Assembly: GCA_018971065.1 (NCBI GenBank)
Contig: JAGWVC010000079.1
Span: 1-18,140 of the forward strand
DNA length: 18,140 nt
Direction: 5' to 3'
From: Sphingomonadales bacterium
GTDB taxonomy: Bacteria > Pseudomonadota > Alphaproteobacteria > Sphingomonadales > Sphingomonadaceae
A program made the translations under genes and the position numbers. Under the pieces are notes generated by a model. It was not told the DNA's origin. It worked only from the letters and a program-made list of their open reading frames with translations, and made no database searches. Positions 7,994 through 15,670 of this stretch are shown piece by piece. Within the stretch, counting starts at the first letter, position 1. Each line of letters begins with the position of its first letter.

Positions 7994-8138
7994 CATGGCG
8001 CCACTGTGGGAAATGCACCACAACCTGCCCGCAACCACCGATTTGCGGGGTGACGCCGGGGCAGTGGAGCCGCTATCCCCCCGCTTGATAAACACAGCGC
8101 ATCCGGCCACGGCCGGGTGCAGGGAACCAGCAAATTCA

Positions 8139-9320
8139 ATGCGTATCGGCGACAGTCACTACAACCGCCATCAGGTGCTGCGCGAACTGCACCGGCGCGA
8201 ACCGGTCAGCCGGACCATGCTGTCCGTCGCCACCGGCCTGAACGCCGCGACGATCAGCGCGATCACCGGCGACCTGGTCGAACGCGGCGTCGTCGTCGAG
8301 GAGAAGCCGCGCGCCTCCGGAATCGGCCGGCCGCGCGTCAACCTGCGGCTCAGCGTCGATTCGCACTTCACGCTCTGCGCGGTGATCGTGCCATCCGAAG
8401 GCCTGCGCATCGCCATCGTCGATCTGCGCGGCGGCATTGTCCATTCGACGCTGGTCACGCTGCAACGCACCGCGCGGGTGGAAGACCTGGCGCGCGAAAT
8501 CTGCCGACACCTGGCGCAGGCGCTGGCCGCTTCGGGCATCGATCGCGCGAAGATCCTGAACGTGGCGCTGGGCCTGCCCGCCGTGGTCGAACGGCAGACC
8601 GGCGTGGTCCACTATTTCGAGACGTTCGCATCCGGCCCGGTCGATGTCCGGGCGATCGTCGAGGCCGAGCTGGGCCTGCCCGCATCGATCGACAATGCCC
8701 ACAGCCTGCTGGCCAGTTGCGAGCACTGGTACGGCAACCATGCCGCCAGCGAGAATTTCGTGCTGCTGATGATCGACCTCGGCGTGTCCTCGGCGGTCTA
8801 TCGCGACGGGCTGCTGCACAGCGGACGCCACGGCATCGAACCCGAAATCGGCCACAGCAAGGTCTTTGCCGCAGGCGGGCGGGCCTGCCGTTGCGGTGCC
8901 AGCGGCTGCGTCGAGGCTTACGTCTCGATCAGCGCGATCCTCGGCCAGCTCATCGAGCTGAACACCAGCGACTACATGGCCGCGCTGGAACTGTACGAAC
9001 GCTTCGAGCAGGCGGCGTTGCCGCAAGGCGTGCCGTCGCCGGCCGCCGTGCCGCTGTTCCGGCAGGCGGGGGGCATCCTGGGCACGGCCGTCGCCAACCT
9101 CGTCAACATCGACGATCCCGAACGGATCGTCATCCTGGTGCCCAGCCGGGGCTATGCCGATGCCGTAAGGCCGACGTTCGACGCCGCGCTGCTGCGCGAC
9201 ACCTGGCCCACCCTGCGCGGCCGGGTCGAGGTGGAGTTCAAGGAATACGACAGCGCGATGTACTTGCGCGGCGCGGCGGCGCTCACCCTGGAACGCTTCT
9301 ACGAGCAGCGCCCGCAGTAA
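8139..9320 (+). CDS. ROK-family transcriptional regulator (NagC/XylR type)
   Basis: A 393-residue protein with an N-terminal winged helix-turn-helix (about 13-52, NRHQVLREL then SRTMLSVATGLNAATISAI) and a ROK sugar-binding fold. The ROK zinc site is intact: His239 (EIGHS) with Cys250, Cys252 and Cys257 in CRCGASGCVE. The kinase residue is apparently lost: where ROK kinases carry NDAN, this protein has DNAH (185-188), putting Asn186 at the catalytic Asp position, and IDLGVSSA replaces the phosphate-loop DxGxG. It should therefore sense a sugar without phosphorylating it. The start at 8139 is chosen because it begins directly before the helix-turn-helix; the frame is open back to 7977, but that part overlaps the control region. 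AGGGAA lies 12 bases upstream, a rather distant Shine-Dalgarno. It is divergent from the TonB receptor gene, its likely target, and its 3' end overlaps the TetR gene by 38 bases. Confidence 0.9.
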   Translation: MRIGDSHYNRHQVLRELHRREPVSRTMLSVATGLNAATISAITGDLVERGVVVEEKPRASGIGRPRVNLRLSVDSHFTLCAVIVPSEGLRIAIVDLRGGIVHSTLVTLQRTARVEDLAREICRHLAQALAASGIDRAKILNVALGLPAVVERQTGVVHYFETFASGPVDVRAIVEAELGLPASIDNAHSLLASCEHWYGNHAASENFVLLMIDLGVSSAVYRDGLLHSGRHGIEPEIGHSKVFAAGGRACRCGASGCVEAYVSISAILGQLIELNTSDYMAALELYERFEQAALPQGVPSPAAVPLFRQAGGILGTAVANLVNIDDPERIVILVPSRGYADAVRPTFDAALLRDTWPTLRGRVEVEFKEYDSAMYLRGAAALTLERFYEQRPQ

Positions 9321-9957
9321 GCGCGAGAATGGCATCGACAACCACCGTGCAATAGGCCTCGAACCGGGCCTCGCTGAACCTGCCCGATGCCGTTTCCGAC
9401 CGATACCAGCCGCCAACCGAGTGGATCAGCAGGCTGGCCAGATGCTGCCACGGCGCGTCCGGCCCGCCGCGCGATGCCATATCCGCCGCCAGCGTGTCGA
9501 CATAGCGGGCCAGCGCCGCTTCCTGCCAGCACCACGACAGGTCGGGACGGGTGCTGGCAACCGACTGGGTCAACTGCATCAACTGGCGGTATTCGGCCCA
9601 CGCCATCACCGCCACCAGCCGGCGGGCATATTCGTGCAGGCGTGCGCCCAGTTCCTCGGGCAGCGAATGGTCGTTCGCGCTGGCCCGCAGGTGCAACTGC
9701 TGCAGCAGATCCTCGATCACCGCCAGCAGCAGCGCATCCTTGCCGGCATGGCGCGCATAAAGCGTGCCCTTGGACACGCCCGCCGCGCGCGCCACCATGT
9801 CCATGTTCGTCGCCTCGAACCCCGGTTCCAGGAACAGCCGGCGCGCGGCGGCGCGAACCAGTCCCTCGATCTCGGCCGCCCGCGCCGCCGTGGGACGCCC
9901 GGCGCGAACCCGGGGCGCCGGCGCATCCTTGCCGATCGTGCCTGCATTGACGGTCAT
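9283..9957 (-). CDS. TetR-family transcriptional regulator
   Basis: A 224-residue regulator. The N-terminal helix-turn-helix (about 35-80) is typical: LVRAAARRLFLEPGFEATNMDMVARAAGVSKGTLY split around its central turn, followed by the YARHAGKDALLLAVI helix. The C-terminal half is a helical ligand-binding and dimerisation region whose ligand cannot be deduced. The ATG at 9957 is used; the frame is open upstream but overlaps the ThuA-like gene, whose stop is 20 bases away. No strong Shine-Dalgarno is visible, so translation may depend on coupling to the upstream gene. It is the last gene of the long - strand run and could be its feedback repressor. It could also bind the 20-base palindrome in front of the dioxygenase gene. 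Its coding end overlaps the end of the ROK gene on the opposite strand. Confidence 0.9.
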   Translation of the reverse strand: MTVNAGTIGKDAPAPRVRAGRPTAARAAEIEGLVRAAARRLFLEPGFEATNMDMVARAAGVSKGTLYARHAGKDALLLAVIEDLLQQLHLRASANDHSLPEELGARLHEYARRLVAVMAWAEYRQLMQLTQSVASTRPDLSWCWQEAALARYVDTLAADMASRGGPDAPWQHLASLLIHSVGGWYRSETASGRFSEARFEAYCTVVVDAILALTAGAARRSVPG

Positions 9958-9977
9958 GACGCCCGGGCGCCTGCCCG

Positions 9978-11096
9978 CTAGCGCTTCGCGGCGCAAGCCT
10001 TTCGGTCGGTTGCCGCCCAGCGGATCGCGCCTTCCAGCATCGCCACGTTCTGCGGCTGGCTGTAGGTTTCGGTGCGGTGGCCGATCGCCGAATAGAACAT
10101 GCGGCCGCCGCCGACGCAGTTGGTCCACGCCAGCGGGTGATCGCCCATGCGCAGGTCCACGCCCATCGGCCCCACCGGGCTGTAGGTGCTTTCGTCCAGC
10201 GTCAGCAGTACCTTTGCGCCCACCTTGCGCGGGTTGGTGGTGAACGAATACCATTCGTCGGTCATCCGCCATTCGGCCGGCAGCGTGCCCGCCAGCGGAT
10301 GCGCCTTGTCCACCGCGATGCGCGCTTCCTGGAACTGCGGGCTCATCGGATGCGCCAGGAACCGCGCGCCGATCAGGCTGTCGGCATACCAGTCCCAGAA
10401 GTACGACGGATCGCCCGCCGACCCGTGGATCGCCACGAAGCCGCCGCCATGCGCCAGATAGGCCTGCAACGCACGACGCTGCGCCAGGGTCAGCACGTCG
10501 CCACTGATGTTGTTCCAGATCACCGCGTCGAACTTCGCCAGCGTGGCGGGGTTGAACGCGCCGCCTTTCTCGGTCGAGACGATCGCCCAGCCGTTGCGCT
10601 CGGCCATTGCCAGGAACGCGGCGTGCGCAGCGTTGACCGACGGCTCATCCTTGAAGCCGTTGATCTTCTCGAACAGCAGCAGGTGCGGCTTGCCCGCTGG
10701 CAGCGCAAACTGCGGCACGTCGTTATCGTAGCGGGCACAGCGCGCCACCTTGTCGGCCGCCGTCACCGGCAGCTTGCGCAGCGCCGCGTCAATCGCCGGC
10801 AGCGCATCGTCCTTCATCCCGGTGAACATGCCGGCCTTGCGGATCGTCAGGATTGCCGAAAAGGTCGGCGGGGTGGTGCCGACGAAGCGGGCCGGCCCCT
10901 TGTCGAACGAGCGTCCGGAGGCCTTCTCGACCACGGCCCGCGCCGCCGGGCTCAGCAACACGTCGATCAGCGGCGAGTCCACCGTGAACGGCGCATCGCG
11001 CAGCGGGCAATCGGTAACCGGGCGGGCCGAAGCCGTACCGGAAAGCGCGCCCAGCAGCGCCGCGCCGGCCAGGGCAAGAGTGCGGAATCGGTTCAT
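9978..11096 (-). CDS. Secreted ThuA-like protein (ThuA1)
   Basis: A 372-residue protein with a signal peptide (MNRFRTLALAGAALLGAL, likely cut after ASA at 24), so periplasmic. The ThuA (trehalose-utilisation, class I glutamine-amidotransferase-like) fold occupies about 137-362: KPHLLLFEK, VIWNNISGD, GGGFVAIHG (217-225), TDEWYSF (279-285) and GRMFYSAIGHR (331-341). An N-terminal extension of about 110 residues with no recognised domain precedes it, longer than the plain domain of around 250 residues. In rhizobia ThuA works with the dehydrogenase ThuB on 3-keto derivatives of disaccharides; the chemistry of secreted members is not established to my knowledge. The start codon shares one base with the stop of the GMC gene (TGATG), and AGGAA lies eight bases upstream, so the product is probably made along with the oxidase. 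A second ThuA-like gene opens the run at the window edge. Confidence 0.88.
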   Translation of the reverse strand: MNRFRTLALAGAALLGALSGTASARPVTDCPLRDAPFTVDSPLIDVLLSPAARAVVEKASGRSFDKGPARFVGTTPPTFSAILTIRKAGMFTGMKDDALPAIDAALRKLPVTAADKVARCARYDNDVPQFALPAGKPHLLLFEKINGFKDEPSVNAAHAAFLAMAERNGWAIVSTEKGGAFNPATLAKFDAVIWNNISGDVLTLAQRRALQAYLAHGGGFVAIHGSAGDPSYFWDWYADSLIGARFLAHPMSPQFQEARIAVDKAHPLAGTLPAEWRMTDEWYSFTTNPRKVGAKVLLTLDESTYSPVGPMGVDLRMGDHPLAWTNCVGGGRMFYSAIGHRTETYSQPQNVAMLEGAIRWAATDRKACAAKR

Positions 11097-12781
11097 CACA
11101 GCGTTCCTTCCTTCATCAGCTTCACGGCATGGTCGGCCGCGCGCGCGGTCAGCGCCATGTAGGTCAGCGACGGGTTGACGCAGCCCGACGAGGCCATCGC
11201 CCCGCCATCGGTGCAGAACAGGTTGGGCACTTCGTGCGCCTGGTTCCAGCCGTTCAGCACCGAGGTCTTCGGATCGCGCCCCATGCGCACGGTGCCCATC
11301 TCGTGAATGCCCAAGCCCGGAGGCCCCGGTTCGGTGGCCTGGTTGACCACGAACGCGCCCGCCGCTTCCAGCATCGCGCGGCCATCGGCCAGGATCTGCT
11401 TGGCCATTTTCGCCTCGTTCGGCCCCTGCTGGCAGGCGATGTCGGGGATAGCCATGCCCCACTTGTCCCTGCCCTTGCCCAGCACCACCCGGTTCTCGGG
11501 GTTGGGCAGCATTTCGCCGAAGCCCGAGATGAACGCCATCCACGGCCCGATGTGGTGCGCGGCTTCCTTCATCTCCACGCCCAGGCCCGGCGATTGCGCG
11601 CGCGGCCGACTGCCCATCCGCGACACCCCGCCCTGGAAGCCATAGCCGCGCACATAGCCGTCGCCGTCCTCGGCAAAGTTGCGATAACGCGGGATATAGA
11701 TGCCGGTGGGGCGGCGGCCCTTGTAGGTGCTGTCCTTCGGCCCCGGGAACATGCCCGCGGTGGACAGCGCATACATGTGGTCCATCAGGTTGCGGCCCAC
11801 CTGGTCCGAGCCGTTGGCGAGGCCGTTCGGATTGCGCTCACTGCCCGAATTCAGCAGGATATAGGCCGAGTTGATCGCCGAAGCATTGAGGAACACCAGC
11901 CGCGCCTCATAGGTGCGACCCACCTTGGTCTTGCGGTCGATCACCCGCACCCCGGTGGCCTTGCCGGTCTTGGGGTCGGTGATGATCGAATGAACGATGG
12001 CGTCGGTCACCAGCGTCAGGTTATTGGTGCGCCGCGCGGCGGGCAGCGAGTTGGTCAGGCTTGAATGCATCGCGCCGAAGCTGCACCCGCGCTCGCAGAT
12101 CGAACGGTTGTTGCAGCTCGACCGGCCCAGCTCCTCGTGCCAGGGCTTTGCCACCGACAGGTTGGCGGTGCGGCCGATGATCACCTTGCGGCTGCCCCAC
12201 TTGCCTTCCACCGCCGCCTTGAACTGCTTCTCGGCGTCGTTCATCTCGAACCCGGGCAGGTAGTTCTCGCCATCCGGCAATTGCGCCAGCCCGTCACGAT
12301 CCCCCGCCACGCCGACGAAGCGTTCCATCTTGTCGTACCACGGGGCGATGTCGGCATAGCGGATCGGCCAGTCCACCCCGTGCCCGTCCTTGGCGTTCGC
12401 CTCGAAGTCGAGGTCGCACAGCCGATAGCTCTGCCGCCCCCACATGATCGAGCGGCCGCCGGTGTGATAGCCGCGAATCCACGCGAAGTCCTTGTCGGCG
12501 GGCGTGGTGTAGGGGTGGTCGCTGTCCTTCACGAAGAAGTGCTTGGTCGCTTCGCTGTGTGCATAGCACTGGCTCTGCACCGCATAGTCGCGCGCCACCT
12601 CCTCCTCGGGCACGCGCATGGCGTTGGGAAACTCCCACGGCATCACCATGTCGGTGTAATCCTTGCCAGGATCGACATCGTTGCCGCGTTCCAGCACCAG
12701 CACTTTCAGGCCGGCCTCGCACAGTTCCTTCGCGGCAATGCCGCCGCTCATCCCCGAGCCGATCACGATAGCATCAAACAT
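11096..12781 (-). CDS. GMC-family FAD sugar dehydrogenase, glucoside 3-dehydrogenase/gluconate dehydrogenase-like large subunit
   Basis: A 561-residue flavoprotein. It has the FAD dinucleotide loop GSGMSGG (8-14), LVLERG (28-33), the GYHTGGRSIMWG segment (104-115), and the C-terminal active-site regions GIHEMGTVRMG (His493) and SSGCVNPSLTYM (Asn536), a His/Asn pair as in sugar-oxidising GMC enzymes. Cys223-x5-Cys229-x3-Cys233 in front of GAMHSS matches the cysteine segment that holds an iron-sulfur cluster in FAD glucose and glucoside-3 dehydrogenases. No signal peptide is present; the Tat signal on the small subunit encoded just upstream probably carries the complex to the periplasm. The start at 12781 has GGAG eight bases upstream; the open frame further upstream runs through a palindromic repeat. 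Expected reaction: oxidation of a sugar hydroxyl, plausibly C3 of a glycoside, with electrons passed to a cytochrome. No cytochrome gene is in the window. Confidence 0.92.
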   Translation of the reverse strand: MFDAIVIGSGMSGGIAAKELCEAGLKVLVLERGNDVDPGKDYTDMVMPWEFPNAMRVPEEEVARDYAVQSQCYAHSEATKHFFVKDSDHPYTTPADKDFAWIRGYHTGGRSIMWGRQSYRLCDLDFEANAKDGHGVDWPIRYADIAPWYDKMERFVGVAGDRDGLAQLPDGENYLPGFEMNDAEKQFKAAVEGKWGSRKVIIGRTANLSVAKPWHEELGRSSCNNRSICERGCSFGAMHSSLTNSLPAARRTNNLTLVTDAIVHSIITDPKTGKATGVRVIDRKTKVGRTYEARLVFLNASAINSAYILLNSGSERNPNGLANGSDQVGRNLMDHMYALSTAGMFPGPKDSTYKGRRPTGIYIPRYRNFAEDGDGYVRGYGFQGGVSRMGSRPRAQSPGLGVEMKEAAHHIGPWMAFISGFGEMLPNPENRVVLGKGRDKWGMAIPDIACQQGPNEAKMAKQILADGRAMLEAAGAFVVNQATEPGPPGLGIHEMGTVRMGRDPKTSVLNGWNQAHEVPNLFCTDGGAMASSGCVNPSLTYMALTARAADHAVKLMKEGTL

Positions 12782-12801
12782 GTCGTATTCTCCGGTCGGA
12801 A

Positions 12802-12854
12802 GCATCGCGCGGAAAACGGAAAAGTGGTTACCGGTTTTCCGCTGGCAGCGATGC
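12802..12854. repeat. REP-like extragenic palindrome between the dehydrogenase subunit genes
   Basis: A 16-base arm (12802-12817, GCATCGCGCGGAAAAC) is repeated in inverse at 12834-12854, exact apart from a 5-base bulge (12843-12847). The loop contains AAGTGGTTACCGG, which resembles, from memory, the core of palindromes scattered between genes in Rhizobiales and other alphaproteobacteria (RIME/REP-type elements). It lies 11 bases downstream of the small-subunit stop and ends 20 bases before the GMC start, leaving the GMC ribosome-binding site (GGAG) free. It would form a stable RNA hairpin. Confidence 0.72.
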
Positions 12855-12865
12855 GACCACAAAAA

Positions 12866-13495
12866 TCAGAAGGGGCCGCCGTTGCCGGCAGAGGGGCGCA
12901 TCCCGGGGGTGATCTTCAGCGAAGGCACCCACTTTCCGGGCACGTGTTCGTAGATGATCTCCTTGGTCATCGCGATTTCGCTGCTGTAATACAGCGTGAT
13001 CACCAGGTCCTTGAGCTTCACCCAGGCCGGGTTCATCACCGGCGGGCCGGCCATCATCGCCATCAGCGCGTTCAGCTTTTCGGTCGGCTTCGGACCGGGC
13101 TTCAGCGCGGCCTTGTCGAACGGCACCAGCAGTTCCTTGCGGCGCGCCGGGGTCAGCTTCGCGAAGCCCTGCTTGTCGGCATCGAGCGCCAGCTTGTCGA
13201 CCTGCGCGATCACGCCGACGATCTGCTCGCGCGATTGCGCCGAGGCCCAGTTCACCAACATGCCGTCGATCAGCCGCGGCACGCCGACGCCGACCGCGCC
13301 GGGCGTGTCGGTGGCCGGGATCACGGTATCGGCGATGGCGCTGAGTGTCGCGAACTGCGGCGCGGCCAGGAACTTCTTCGCCGCCGCCTTGCCGCCTGCG
13401 GCAAAGGCATCGGCCGGCAGCGCGCTGGCGCCCAGCAGCAGCGCGACGCGCCCCATCAGCGCACGCCGGTCCATCGAGAATGCGTCGGTCATCAT
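12866..13495 (-). CDS. Gluconate 2-dehydrogenase subunit 3 family protein (Tat-exported small subunit)
   Basis: A 209-residue small subunit that partners GMC flavoproteins in periplasmic sugar dehydrogenases. A twin-arginine signal is visible (Arg10-Arg11, DRRALMG, a hydrophobic run, likely cut near AFA at 32). Family marks follow: SAIADTVIPATDTPGAVGVGV (53-73, given here as the region) and TLYYSSEIAMTKEIIY with HVPGKWVPS (167-192). It likely folds with the GMC subunit and exports it by hitchhiking. Two adjacent ATGs (13495 and 13492) are possible; both overlap the TGA of the upstream epimerase gene (ATGATGA), and GGGAG lies five or eight bases upstream, so translation is probably coupled. 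A gap of 84 bases holding a palindromic repeat separates it from its GMC partner, which is unusual for tightly paired subunits. Confidence 0.9.
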   Translation of the reverse strand: MMTDAFSMDRRALMGRVALLLGASALPADAFAAGGKAAAKKFLAAPQFATLSAIADTVIPATDTPGAVGVGVPRLIDGMLVNWASAQSREQIVGVIAQVDKLALDADKQGFAKLTPARRKELLVPFDKAALKPGPKPTEKLNALMAMMAGPPVMNPAWVKLKDLVITLYYSSEIAMTKEIIYEHVPGKWVPSLKITPGMRPSAGNGGPF

Positions 13496-14349
13496 GCCTG
13501 CTCCCAGCAGTTGCGAATGTAGTCGAACCCTTCGGTGTAAACCTCTTCGGGGTTGGCGAAAAAGTCGCGCCACACCCGCGTCGCGGCGGCCAGTTCGGGC
13601 AGGCCGCGCCCGAACGCCTCGATCGTCAGCCAGCCGTCGTAATCCAGCGCGCGCAGCGCCCGGATCGTCTCGCGGATCTTCGCATGGCCCTTGCCCGGCG
13701 TGCCGCGATCGTTCTCGGAGATGTGGACATGCGCCAGATGGCCCGAGGCGTGCAGCGCGTGCAGCGCCGCCAGCGGGTCCTTCTCCTCGATGTTCGCGTG
13801 GAAGGTGTCGTAGAGGATGCCTATACCGCCCTCTCCCACCCGCTCGGCATAGGCGATCGCCTGCTCGCAGGTGTTCAGCAGATGGGCCTCGAACCGGTTC
13901 AGCGGCTCCAGCCCGGCGGTGATCCCCGCGTCACGCAGCAGCGGCAGCACCCGGCGGTGGACTTCGGCGCAATGCTCCAGCTCATCGCCCGTCGGCGGAT
14001 TGCCGCTGAACACGCCCAGCGGCTGGAACCACGGCCCGGCCATCACCGTGCCGCCCAGCGCATGCGCGCAATCGACCACCCGGCGCAGGTGATCGAACCC
14101 CGCCTCGCGGTGCGCGGCGTCGGGCGAGATCGGGCTGTGCGCTTCGTCGGGGATCAGCGCCACGAACGTGCGCTCCAGCCCCAGATCGTCCAGCACCGCG
14201 CCCAGCCAGCGATAGTGGCCGACATCGCCGGCGTCGAACACCGGCACTTCCACCCCGTCGAACCCGGTTGCCTTGATCGCCGCCATCGTCGGCACGTGCG
14301 CGTCGGTCACGTGTCCGGTCCACAGCAGCATGTTCATGCCGATCTTCAT
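13492..14349 (-). CDS. D-tagatose/D-allulose 3-epimerase-like TIM-barrel enzyme
   Basis: A 285-residue TIM-barrel protein of the xylose-isomerase-like superfamily, specifically close to ketose 3-epimerases. The metal ligands line up with that family: Glu148 (LEPLNRFE), Asp181 (DTFH), His209 (HVHISEND) and Glu244 (LTIEAF); the substrate-side residues His184 and Arg215 are also present. LEPLNRFEAHLLNT and DTFHANIEE are nearly family-diagnostic. Known members move a proton at C3 of a free ketose through a metal-bound enediolate. Here the enzyme might epimerise a ketose, or use the same proton abstraction next to a keto group on an oxidised sugar. Hydroxypyruvate-isomerase-like activity is a less likely alternative. 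The start is five bases behind the MFS stop with AGGAAAGG nearby, and the stop overlaps the start of the dehydrogenase small subunit. No signal peptide, so cytoplasmic. Confidence 0.88.
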   Translation of the reverse strand: MKIGMNMLLWTGHVTDAHVPTMAAIKATGFDGVEVPVFDAGDVGHYRWLGAVLDDLGLERTFVALIPDEAHSPISPDAAHREAGFDHLRRVVDCAHALGGTVMAGPWFQPLGVFSGNPPTGDELEHCAEVHRRVLPLLRDAGITAGLEPLNRFEAHLLNTCEQAIAYAERVGEGGIGILYDTFHANIEEKDPLAALHALHASGHLAHVHISENDRGTPGKGHAKIRETIRALRALDYDGWLTIEAFGRGLPELAAATRVWRDFFANPEEVYTEGFDYIRNCWEQA

Positions 14350-14354
14350 CGAAT

Positions 14355-15644
14355 TCAGCCTTTCCTGCGCTCGGCCAGCCGCACCGCGCCGAACACCACG
14401 AACAGCACCACCGGGATCACCGAGATGGTCTTGAACGAGACTTCGGCGGCGTGGGCCAGCACCGCGTGCATGGCGGGCGTACCGGGCTGCAACGCGGCGA
14501 ACGCGGCCTGCCCGCCGGCCTTGGCGATCTTGGCGTTGTCATAGATCTTGCCGATCTGCGGCAGCACCAGCCAGATCGCCAGCGCGCCCGAGAAGTTGAC
14601 AATGCCGATCCCCCACGAGCCGCTGCGCGGATAGCGCCGGGCAATCGCGGCCAGCATCGTCGGCCACATGAAGCACACCCCGAAAGCCCACAGCGTTGCG
14701 GCCACCAGCCCGGTAACCGGCGAGTTGGCAGTGGCCAGCAGGTACAACCCGATTCCCGCCGGCACCGTGCTCATCCACAGCAGCCCCATGTCGGAAAAGC
14801 GGTGTTCCAGCGGCCCGGCAAAGTGCCGCATGGCGAACATGATCGCCGCGACATAGACGTTCAGCAGCACGCCCTGCATCCCCACCGTCTCGGTCAGCGC
14901 CACCTGCACCCAGGCGCCCGGCGCCAGTTCGGTGGACGCGGTCAGGAACATGATCGCGGGGAAAATCCAGAAGCCGATGTGGCGGAACGGCTCGGCCAGC
15001 ATTTCGCCGAACGGCACGCCCGCCACCGTGCTTTCGGTCTGCGGAAATTCATGCCGCATCGCCCACAACCCCAGCACCAGACCGGGCAGCATGATCAGCG
15101 CGATCAGCGTGCGCCAGCCCAGCCCCGCGCCGAACAGCCCCACGCACAACAACCCGCCGACGATCATCCCCGCCGGCCACCACGCGTGCAGCACGTTCAG
15201 CTTGCCGGTCTTGTCCTCGGCATAGATCGTCGTGGTCAGGGCGTTGATCGACCCTTCGGTGGCGCCCCAGCCGAAGCCGGTGGCGATCATCCCGGCGGTC
15301 AGCAGGCCGTGAACCGCGGCGAAGCTTCCGCCCGACGGCGCCAGCAGGATCAGCGCCGGCCCGGCGACGAAGCAGGCGGCGGCGAACAGCACGATCCGCT
15401 TCGCGCCGATCCGGTCCAGCAGCGGACTGATCACCAGCAGGCTCAGCGCAAAGCCCAGGAAGGCGTTGCCCAGCGCCGATGCGATCAGCTCGCCCGAATG
15501 CGCGGCATCGACCGGATCGAACAGTTCGGCCTTCATCGCTTCCGAGGCACCGCCGCGAATGGCGTTGGCCACGGCAGCGGTGAACAGCGCCAGCACGCTG
15601 ATCCAGAATATGGCCCGGTGATTGGCCGGCCTTGCAATCGTCAT
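14355..15644 (-). CDS. MFS transporter, probably sugar or sugar-derivative importer
   Basis: A 429-residue major-facilitator protein with about 12 hydrophobic segments. The loop between helices 2 and 3 reads LLDRIGAKRIVLF, a version of the MFS signature, and HAWWPAG and AIARRYPRSGSWG in later parts resemble sugar/FucP-like and sphingomonad hexose MFS proteins. The start at 15644 has GGGGAG seven bases upstream; the frame is open further back, but that portion overlaps the preceding isomerase gene. Its position between two TIM-barrel enzymes suggests it moves the product of the periplasmic oxidation, or the sugar itself, across the inner membrane. Five bases separate it from the epimerase gene and 26 from the upstream isomerase gene. 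Confidence 0.9.
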   Translation of the reverse strand: MTIARPANHRAIFWISVLALFTAAVANAIRGGASEAMKAELFDPVDAAHSGELIASALGNAFLGFALSLLVISPLLDRIGAKRIVLFAAACFVAGPALILLAPSGGSFAAVHGLLTAGMIATGFGWGATEGSINALTTTIYAEDKTGKLNVLHAWWPAGMIVGGLLCVGLFGAGLGWRTLIALIMLPGLVLGLWAMRHEFPQTESTVAGVPFGEMLAEPFRHIGFWIFPAIMFLTASTELAPGAWVQVALTETVGMQGVLLNVYVAAIMFAMRHFAGPLEHRFSDMGLLWMSTVPAGIGLYLLATANSPVTGLVAATLWAFGVCFMWPTMLAAIARRYPRSGSWGIGIVNFSGALAIWLVLPQIGKIYDNAKIAKAGGQAAFAALQPGTPAMHAVLAHAAEVSFKTISVIPVVLFVVFGAVRLAERRKG

Positions 15645-15670
15645 CGCTGCTCTCCCCCTTGCGACCCGGT

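Noticed and set aside
8103..8116. CCGGCC-AC-GGCCGG palindrome upstream of the ROK gene
   Set aside because: Short, built only of G/C in GC-rich DNA and with a 2-base centre; too likely by chance to call an operator or attenuator.
8136..9416. Open frame of 426 codons on the - strand opposite the ROK gene
   Set aside because: The ROK frame has a helix-turn-helix and zinc site; the opposite frame has no domain and is a composition artefact.
12065..13522. Open frame of 485 codons on the + strand
   Set aside because: It crosses the GMC and small-subunit genes and the palindromic repeat on the other strand; a His/Arg-rich shadow.
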